64,000 nucleotides of DNA from JALZVT01 sp039029135 (GTDB lineage: Bacteria > Pseudomonadota > Gammaproteobacteria > Pseudomonadales > Azotimanducaceae): assembly GCA_039029135.1 (NCBI GenBank), contig JBCCGT010000022.1, forward strand, positions 1 to 64,000, read 5' to 3'. The first letter of the stretch is position 1. Each line of letters starts with the position of its first letter. Shown piece after piece: positions 57,156 through 64,000 of the stretch. The translations under genes and the position numbers were made by a program. The notes beneath the pieces are model-generated. The model made no database searches, was not told the DNA's origin, and saw only the letters and a list, made by a program, of their open reading frames with translations.

Positions 57156-57300
57156 CTGGCGGGACTTTGACCAGCGTCCACCCGCGCGGCCGCCGGGAGT
57201 GCTATAAACCTCTGGGGCGTCGAGCCTGTGCCGGCGACACCAGTCGCTCAGCAGATCCCCAAAGCCGGAATCTATGCGCGCGTTGCGGGTCCAACAGATC

Positions 57301-57906
57301 ATGCGAAAGCCGAAATTGAAGACCAAATCGAGATATCGTCGGACAATATTGGGTGCGCTGACTCTCGTCGGCGGGTTGACCCTCGCGCTCACGAGCGCCG
57401 CAGAGATCTACAAGACCGTTGACGAATTCGGCAACGTCAGCTTCACGGACCGACCGACTCAGCAGCCGGGCAGGGCGGTCGAGAAGGTCCGCGTCGACAC
57501 CATGAACACCTACGTCGACGACTCGCCGCGGGCCGCCTACGAAGGTCCAGCCGGTACTGCGGAGAGCGAGACCGGCGGCTACTACCGGACACTAGCGATA
57601 CTCTCACCTGAGGCGGACGCCGCCCTGCGCGACAACGCCGGCAACGTCATGATCAATGCCCATATTGAGCCGCGGCTGCTGCCCGGCGACCGGATCGCGC
57701 TGCGCCTGGACGGCCGCCTGAACGAAGCGGCGGCACAGGGCACGCGCATCGCGCTCAGCAATCTACCGCGCGGCTCACACAGCATTCAGCTCGTCGTGGT
57801 CGATCGCTCCGGCAACGAGAAGATCACGAGCGGGACCCGCGAATTCCACCTGCAGCGTTTCTCCCAACTGCATCCCAGCTCCCTGGCACGCGGCCGCTCG
57901 AACTAG
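57301..57906 (+). CDS. DUF4124-domain exported protein
   Basis: The product from ATG 57301 is 201 residues. A basic N-terminus and a signal peptide (ILGALTLVGGLTLALTSAAE) lead directly to the DUF4124 motif IYKTVDEFGNVSFTDRPTQQ. The rest is a beta-rich domain (RIALSNLPRGSHSIQLVVVD). The function is unknown. Such proteins lie between glnA and ntrB in many gammaproteobacteria; glnA itself is not in this window. ATG 57274 is an alternative start but would spoil the signal peptide. Confidence 0.85.
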   Translation: MRKPKLKTKSRYRRTILGALTLVGGLTLALTSAAEIYKTVDEFGNVSFTDRPTQQPGRAVEKVRVDTMNTYVDDSPRAAYEGPAGTAESETGGYYRTLAILSPEADAALRDNAGNVMINAHIEPRLLPGDRIALRLDGRLNEAAAQGTRIALSNLPRGSHSIQLVVVDRSGNEKITSGTREFHLQRFSQLHPSSLARGRSN

Positions 57907-58057
57907 CGGGCCGAGCAGGCGCGAACGCAGGGGGACGGCCGACGCCTGCCCCATCTTGGTGCGCTGAATCCCGCCATAAACGCGCCCGCCGCTGGATACA
58001 GCCGACCAAATTTAGGAACTAGCCAGTAAGTGAGCACTCGCTAATCCGTGTTCGCGC

Positions 58058-58073
58058 TGGTCCGTTTGTTGCA
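58058..58073 (+). promoter_or_regulatory. Candidate sigma-54 promoter before ntrB
   Basis: TGGTCCGTTTGTTGCA has the required GG at -24 and GC at -12, ten bases apart, with the TTGCA block of the consensus (TGGCACnnnnnTTGCA). It ends 73 bases before the ntrB ATG. The palindrome GGTTGTTACAACAACC lies just downstream at 58088-58103. NtrC sites were not found. Confidence 0.45.
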
Positions 58074-58145
58074 AACCCTCCCTCACGGGTTGTTACAACA
58101 ACCGCCACGAACAGGACTAAGCTAGGCCACCCTGGCGCCACGAGC

Positions 58146-59296
58146 ATGCGACGCTTCGCGATGCAGACCCCGATCAACCCACCGCCGGCGGCCCTGCCGG
58201 TCGACCTGCTGCAGCACCAACAAACCGCCGTCGTGCTGCTGGATGCCGCACAGCGGGTCTGCTATCTGAACGAGGCCGCCGAGACGCTGTTTCAGGTCTC
58301 GCTGGCCCGCGTGCAGGGCAACCCGGTCGAGGCGCTGCTACGGATCGATCCGGACATGCCGCTGGATAAGGTGCTGGAGAGCGCGGCCACCTTTACCCAG
58401 CGCGAGGGCAACATCTCGGTGCCTGGGGTCGGGGAACTGCAGCTCGACTACAGCATCACGCCGATCCTGGAACCCCAGCCGGGCCATCTGCTGCTCGAGT
58501 TTCACAACCAGCAGCATCTGCACGTGTTCGATCGGCATCTGAACCTAGGGCGCGACGAGCAGCGCAAGGGCAGCCAGGGCACGACCCGCATGCTGATCCG
58601 CGGGCTCGCCCACGAAGTGAAGAACCCTCTGGGCGGCATCCGCGGCTCCGCGCAGCTGCTGGAGTCCGAACTCGCCGACGCCGAGCAGAAGGAATATACG
58701 CGGGTCATCATCGAGGAGGCCGACCGGCTGCGCGACCTCGTCGATCGGCTGCTGGGTCCCACCCAGCCACCGCGGACCGGCATGGTGAACATTCACCAGG
58801 TCCTGGAGCGGGTGGTGCGCCTGCAGCAGGTCGAGTCCGACGGCAAACGGGGCAGCCCCGAAACGCCGGAGATCATGCGCGAGTACGACCCCAGCCTGCC
58901 GGAGCTGCGCGGCGATCGCGACCAGCTCATCCAGGCGCTGCTGAACGTGTTACGCAACGCATGCCAAGCGCTCAGCGACACGCCGCAGCCGGTGATCCGC
59001 CTGCGCACGCAGATCATCCGGCGCTTTACGATTCACAATCGACTGTATCGCCTGGGCGCCCAGATCGACATCGAAGACAACGGTCCCGGCATCCCAGCCG
59101 ACCTGCAGGAGCGGATGTTCCTGCCGATGATCAGCGGTCGCGCCGACGGCAGCGGCCTGGGACTGGCCATCACCGAGACCATCGTCGGTCAGCACGGCGG
59201 CCTGATCGGCGTCGAGAGCCAGCCCGGCCACACCTGTTTTTCCATCTTCCTGCCTCTGACCGAGCCAGAGCGCACGAGCCACAAGGCCAACTTCAA

Positions 59297-59300
<4 letters not shown>
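58146..59300 (+). CDS. glnL: Nitrogen regulation sensor kinase NtrB (GlnL)
   Basis: The 384-residue protein has a PAS domain at about 22-110 (AVVLLDAAQRVCYLNEAAE), the phospho-accepting His156 in RGLAHEVKNPLGGIRGSAQL (H-box), and an HATPase domain with DIEDNGPGIPADLQERMFLP and DGSGLGLAITETIVGQHGG. It autophosphorylates in nitrogen limitation and passes phosphate to NtrC, with control by the PII proteins. No membrane segment, as expected. Its stop overlaps the ntrC start (ATGA). Confidence 0.96.
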
Positions 59301-60718
<1,418 letters not shown>

Positions 60719-60786
60719 AACCGAGGCAGCAACGGCGCAACGCCTTACACTGACCCTTCGATCAGAGCAGTGAGACACCGCGCCAG

Positions 60787-61275
60787 ATGCCCTTCGAAAT
60801 CGTGCTGTTTGAGCCCGAGATCCCGCCCAACACCGGCAGCATCATGCGCCTGTGCACGAACGCAGGCTGCAGCCTGCACCTGATCGAACCGCTCGGCTTC
60901 GAGCTGGACGATCGGCGCCTGCGCCGGGCCGGCTTGGACTACGCGGACTATCGCGACGTCCAGACCCACGCGAACTGGGCGGCCTACCGGGACGACCTGG
61001 CCGCGCGACTGAATGGGGAGAGGGGCGCGCGCATCTGGGCGTTCAGCACCCGCGGCCGGCGCCGCTTTACCGAGGCACGCTTCGAACCCGGGGACGTCCT
61101 GCTGTTCGGACCCGAGACCCGGGGACTGCCGAATGAGCTGTTGGAGGCGTGCGGCGAGCGCACGCTGCGCCTGCCGATGCGCGAGAACAGCCGCAGCCTG
61201 AACCTGTCCAACGCCGCGGCGGTGGCGGTCTACGAGGGCTGGCGTCAGCTGGGCTTCGAGGGTGCGAGCCGCTAA
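60787..61275 (+). CDS. trmL: tRNA (cytidine/uridine-34 2'-O)-methyltransferase TrmL
   Basis: The 162-residue SPOUT methyltransferase shows FEPEIPPNTGSIMRLCTNAG at the N-terminus, then LLFGPETRGLPNELLE and LPMRENSRSLNLSNAAAVAVYE, which together form the SAM-binding knot. It methylates the ribose of the wobble base of tRNA-Leu isoacceptors. It lies after ntrC on the same strand with a 68-base gap and convergent with secB, as in related genomes. Confidence 0.96.
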   Translation: MPFEIVLFEPEIPPNTGSIMRLCTNAGCSLHLIEPLGFELDDRRLRRAGLDYADYRDVQTHANWAAYRDDLAARLNGERGARIWAFSTRGRRRFTEARFEPGDVLLFGPETRGLPNELLEACGERTLRLPMRENSRSLNLSNAAAVAVYEGWRQLGFEGASR

Positions 61276-61298
61276 ACCGAGCGACCCGTGCGAGTTTT

Positions 61299-61751
61299 CT
61301 AGTGCGAGGGCGCCTGACCGGCCTCGTTCTCCGCCTGCTGCGCCTGCGCGTAGAGGGCCTCGAAGTTGACGGGTGCGAGATGAATCGGCGGGAAGCCGCC
61401 CTTCACCATCAGCGAGTCGACCTGCTCGCGAATATAGGGAAACAGCACATTCGGGCACATGGTCGCGAGTACCTGTTTGCACTGCGCCTCGTCGAGTCCG
61501 GACAGGTGGAACACGCCGGCCTGGGTCACTTCGACGATCATGGTCGTCACCTCTTCGGGTGTGCTGGTGGTCAGGGTGACGCGCAGCGCGACCTCGAACC
61601 GGCCTTCCTCAAGCTGCGTCGAGCTGGTGTTCATGTCCAGCTTCACCTTGGGTTGCCACTGGTCCCCGAACACCATCGGCGCCTGGGGTGACTCGAACGA
61701 CACGTCCTTGATGTAGATGCGTTCCAGGTTGATCTGTGGGGCGTCACTCAT
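61299..61751 (-). CDS. secB: Protein-export chaperone SecB
   Basis: The 150-residue chaperone has the family pattern: INLERIYIKDVSFESPQAP, LDMNTSSTQLEEGRFEVAL, TTMIVEVTQAGVFHLSGLDE, and MCPNVLFPYIREQVDSLMVK near the C-terminus. As a tetramer it holds preproteins unfolded for SecA. The glutaredoxin gene that normally lies upstream of it, next to the rhodanese gene, is missing; only 60 bases separate secB from the rhodanese gene. Confidence 0.97.
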   Translation of the reverse strand: MSDAPQINLERIYIKDVSFESPQAPMVFGDQWQPKVKLDMNTSSTQLEEGRFEVALRVTLTTSTPEEVTTMIVEVTQAGVFHLSGLDEAQCKQVLATMCPNVLFPYIREQVDSLMVKGGFPPIHLAPVNFEALYAQAQQAENEAGQAPSH

Positions 61752-61811
61752 TGGTCGGGTTCCGAAGTGAATGTGGTTTGGGGTGGACGGCGGGGGCCGC
61801 GCGATACCCGG

Positions 61812-62267
61812 TCAGGACTTGGCCGCTTTGCCTTTGCCGCCCTTGGCCGCCTTGCCCTTCACGACCGGCAGGTTCTGGTTGCGCCATTCCGCGATCCCGC
61901 CCGCCAGTCGCGCAACGTCGGCGAAACCGTTCTTGCGCAGGACGGTCCCGGCGGCGCCCGAGTGCTGTCCCATCCCGCAGGCCAGCACGAGCGTCTTGTC
62001 CTTGAACTTCTCGAGCTCGCCCAGCCGCGACTCGATGTTGGCGTGCGGAATGTTCAGGGCGCCCACGATGTGACCGGTGGCGAACTCCTTGCCGTCGCGC
62101 ACGTCGACCACCACCGCGCCTTCACGATTGACGAGATCGACGAGCTGCTGAGCAGTGACGCTGCGGCCACCGCGGCTCATCTCGTTGCGGATAAACAGCA
62201 CCAGCAGCAGTACGAACGTGCCCACGAGCAGCGAGTGATTGCCAACGAATTCGAAAAACTGCGCCAT
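61812..62267 (-). CDS. Membrane-anchored rhodanese-like protein
   Basis: The 151-residue protein has an N-terminal membrane helix (SLLVGTFVLLLVLFIRNEMS) and a rhodanese domain at about 37-130: VNREGAVVVDVRDGKEFATG, HIVGALNIPHANI, then the active-site loop LACGMGQHSGAAGTVL with the catalytic Cys, and LAGGIAEWRNQNLPVV. The tail is lysine- and glycine-rich (KGKAAKGGKGKAAKS). This is the YibN type regularly found by secB and gpmI. It likely handles persulfide sulfur at the membrane. It is divergent from gpmI. Confidence 0.88.
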   Translation of the reverse strand: MAQFFEFVGNHSLLVGTFVLLLVLFIRNEMSRGGRSVTAQQLVDLVNREGAVVVDVRDGKEFATGHIVGALNIPHANIESRLGELEKFKDKTLVLACGMGQHSGAAGTVLRKNGFADVARLAGGIAEWRNQNLPVVKGKAAKGGKGKAAKS

Positions 62268-62435
62268 GAGATATCCAGACGAATGTCACGAGCTGCGAGC
62301 GGGGTCGCACCCTGCGCGTGCTGCCGGGGCGCGGATTATACACAGCCTTCGGTGTAAGATCGGCTCGAACGCTCGCCCGCTGTCGGCGGTCTTTGAACGA
62401 CCCGCAAACGATGCGCAACCGCCGGGAGAAACACT

Positions 62436-64000
62436 ATGGACGGCAAGAACGGGACGGTCATGAAATCCTGTACGGCACTCATCATCCTCGACGGCTGGGG
62501 GCACAACGAGCCCGCGCCGGACAACGCCATCGCGAGCGCAAACACGCCGACCTGGGACCGCATGTGGCGCGACAATCCGAACACGCTGGTGCTGTCCTCT
62601 GGCAATGACGTCGGCCTGCCTGGCGGACAGATGGGCAACTCGGAGGTCGGGCACATGAATCTCGGCGCCGGCCGCGTTGTGCATCAGGACCTCACCCGGA
62701 TAGACGCCGATATCGACGCCGGCCGCTTCGCCGCCAACCCGGCGTTCACCGAGGCCTTTAAACAGCTCGCCGCCAGCGGCGGTGCGCTGCACCTGATGGG
62801 CCTGCTGTCGCCCGGTGGCGTACATAGCCACGAAGACCAGATCAATGCCTTCATCGAGGCGGCATACGCCATCGGGCTGCGCGAGGTTTATCTGCACGCG
62901 TTTCTGGACGGCCGCGACACGCCGCCGCGCAGCGCAAGGCCGTCGCTGGAACGCACCAGCGCACTGTTCGAGCGGCTGGGCAACGGGCGCATCGCGAGCC
63001 TGTGCGGCCGCTATTTCGCGATGGACCGGGACAATCGCTGGGACCGCGTCGAGCGCGCCTGGCAGATGCTGGTCGAGGGCGAAGCACCCCACACCGAGAC
63101 GAGCGCAGTCGCCGGGCTGGAGGCCGCCTATCAGCGCGACGAAAACGACGAGTTCGTGGCGCCGACGCTGATTACGCCCCCCGGTTCGTCGGCCGCCAAA
63201 ATCGGCGACGGCGACGCCGTCGTGTTTCTCAATTTTCGCGCCGACCGCGCGCGCCAGCTAAGCGCCGCGTTTCGCGCGCCGGCGTTCGACGGTTTCGCCT
63301 GCAAGCGCCCGGAGCTCGCCAGCTTCGTGACCCTCACCCAGTACACGGACGACCTGCCCGTCAGCGTGGCCTACCCGCCGATCGATCTGGTCAACACGCT
63401 GGGCGAGCACCTGGAGACGCTGGGCAAGACGCAGCTACGCATCGCCGAAACCGAAAAGTACGCCCACGTCACCTTCTTCTTTTCCGGCGGTCGCGAAGCA
63501 CCGTTCGACGGCGAGGAGCGCATCCTGGTGCCCTCGCCCGACGTCGCGACGTACGACCTGAAGCCGGAGATGAGCGCGGTCGAGATGACGGACGAACTGG
63601 TGGCCGCCATCAGAAGCGGCCGCTTCGATACCATCATATGCAACTTCGCCAACGGCGACATGGTGGGCCATACCGGCGTCTTCGACGCGGCAGTCACGGC
63701 CTGCGAAACCGTCGATGTGTGCCTCGCGAGGATCACGGCCGCCCTCGACGAATCGGGCGGCCAGTGCCTGATCACCGCGGATCACGGCAACGTCGAGCAA
63801 ATGCACGACGACGCCAACGATCAGCCGCACACCCAGCACACCACCACGCCGGTGCCACTGATCTACCACGGGCCCGACCGCGATCTGCGACTCGACGCCG
63901 GCGGCAGCCTCTCGGACATCGCCCCGACGCTGCTGCATCTGATGGACCTGCCCCAGCCGGCCGAGATGAGCGGCCGCTCCCTCGCCCAGCGACCGGCACG
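62436..64000 (+). CDS. gpmI: 2,3-bisphosphoglycerate-independent phosphoglycerate mutase (partial)
   Basis: The coding region is open to the window edge and lacks its last part. The start is ATG 62436, five bases after GGGAGAA; ATG 62460 is an alternative. The enzyme interconverts 3- and 2-phosphoglycerate with manganese. Landmarks are LIILDGWGH, the catalytic Ser69 in GGQMGNSEVGHMN, HAFLDGRDTPPRSA, FNFRADRARQL, YAHVTFFFSGG and the metal-binding ITADHGNVEQM. About 521 residues of the usual 510-515 plus tail are present, so only a few are missing. Confidence 0.97.
   Translation, partial: MDGKNGTVMKSCTALIILDGWGHNEPAPDNAIASANTPTWDRMWRDNPNTLVLSSGNDVGLPGGQMGNSEVGHMNLGAGRVVHQDLTRIDADIDAGRFAANPAFTEAFKQLAASGGALHLMGLLSPGGVHSHEDQINAFIEAAYAIGLREVYLHAFLDGRDTPPRSARPSLERTSALFERLGNGRIASLCGRYFAMDRDNRWDRVERAWQMLVEGEAPHTETSAVAGLEAAYQRDENDEFVAPTLITPPGSSAAKIGDGDAVVFLNFRADRARQLSAAFRAPAFDGFACKRPELASFVTLTQYTDDLPVSVAYPPIDLVNTLGEHLETLGKTQLRIAETEKYAHVTFFFSGGREAPFDGEERILVPSPDVATYDLKPEMSAVEMTDELVAAIRSGRFDTIICNFANGDMVGHTGVFDAAVTACETVDVCLARITAALDESGGQCLITADHGNVEQMHDDANDQPHTQHTTTPVPLIYHGPDRDLRLDAGGSLSDIAPTLLHLMDLPQPAEMSGRSLAQRPA

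Noticed and set aside
57150..57392. 80-codon minus-strand frame (SGFGDLLSDWCRR)
   Set aside because: It overlaps TusA and the DUF4124 gene starts, and no homologue comes to mind.

Overview
This 64 kb window is a GC-rich, densely coded piece of a gammaproteobacterial chromosome. The gene order fixes the class. On the minus strand run pilMNOPQ, aroK, aroB and damX, with ponA divergent from pilM and gltBD beyond damX. On the plus strand run priA, a SPOR gene, hslVU, a DUF971 gene, ubiE-ubiJ-ubiB, hisE and tatABC, then typA, ntrBC, trmL, secB, a rhodanese gene and gpmI. From general knowledge this resembles the order in Pseudomonas-like gammaproteobacteria. Several expected neighbours are missing: argS after priA, thiI and glnA after typA, and a glutaredoxin gene beside secB. 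The lineage is therefore probably not Pseudomonas itself, and I cannot name a genus.

Layout. Positions 1-1310 are accessory DNA: the right end of an IS3-family element, a gene that looks cut at its 5' side by that element, and an OmpA-type lipoprotein. Positions 1585-3721 hold an EF-hand exported protein, an ECF sigma factor, a small membrane protein (probable anti-sigma) and a ZraP/CnrX-like periplasmic protein. This is the best candidate for a little-described regulatory system. Positions 3774-17227 are mixed metabolism and repair: syd, an NhaC-type antiporter with an asparaginase, aroA, an alkA-ogt alkylation-repair operon, a ManA-like cupin with no usual start codon, an MBL hydrolase, a 272-bp IS5-type MITE, an enoyl-CoA hydratase, mdh, and an ATPase/GNAT pair. 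Positions 18120-24296 are gltBD, ending in a remarkable 24-bp palindromic tandem array. Positions 24525-33000 are damX-aroB-aroK and the type IV pilus assembly operon. Positions 33200-36043 are a structured leader and ponA.

Positions 36125-49986 are housekeeping: an M48 protease, rpmE, priA, a beta-propeller lipoprotein sitting where argS is expected, an FtsN-like SPOR protein, hslVU, ubiquinone synthesis, hisE and Tat export. Positions 50027-52386 are an accessory patch with an unknown membrane protein and an exported beta-helix protein. Positions 52516-64000 hold a PhyH dioxygenase, dtd, typA, an MnmA-like PP-loop enzyme paired with TusA in the usual thiI position, a DUF4124 protein, ntrBC with a sigma-54-like promoter, trmL, secB, a rhodanese and the start of gpmI.

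The genes serve nitrogen assimilation (gltBD, ntrBC), aromatic amino acid synthesis (aroA, aroB, aroK), envelope and pilus building (ponA, pil, damX, tat), protein quality control (hslVU, M48, secB, syd) and tRNA modification (trmL, the PP-loop/TusA pair). Non-coding palindromes duplicated at the 3' ends of genes (14339-14388 and 24276-24466) are a recurring oddity.
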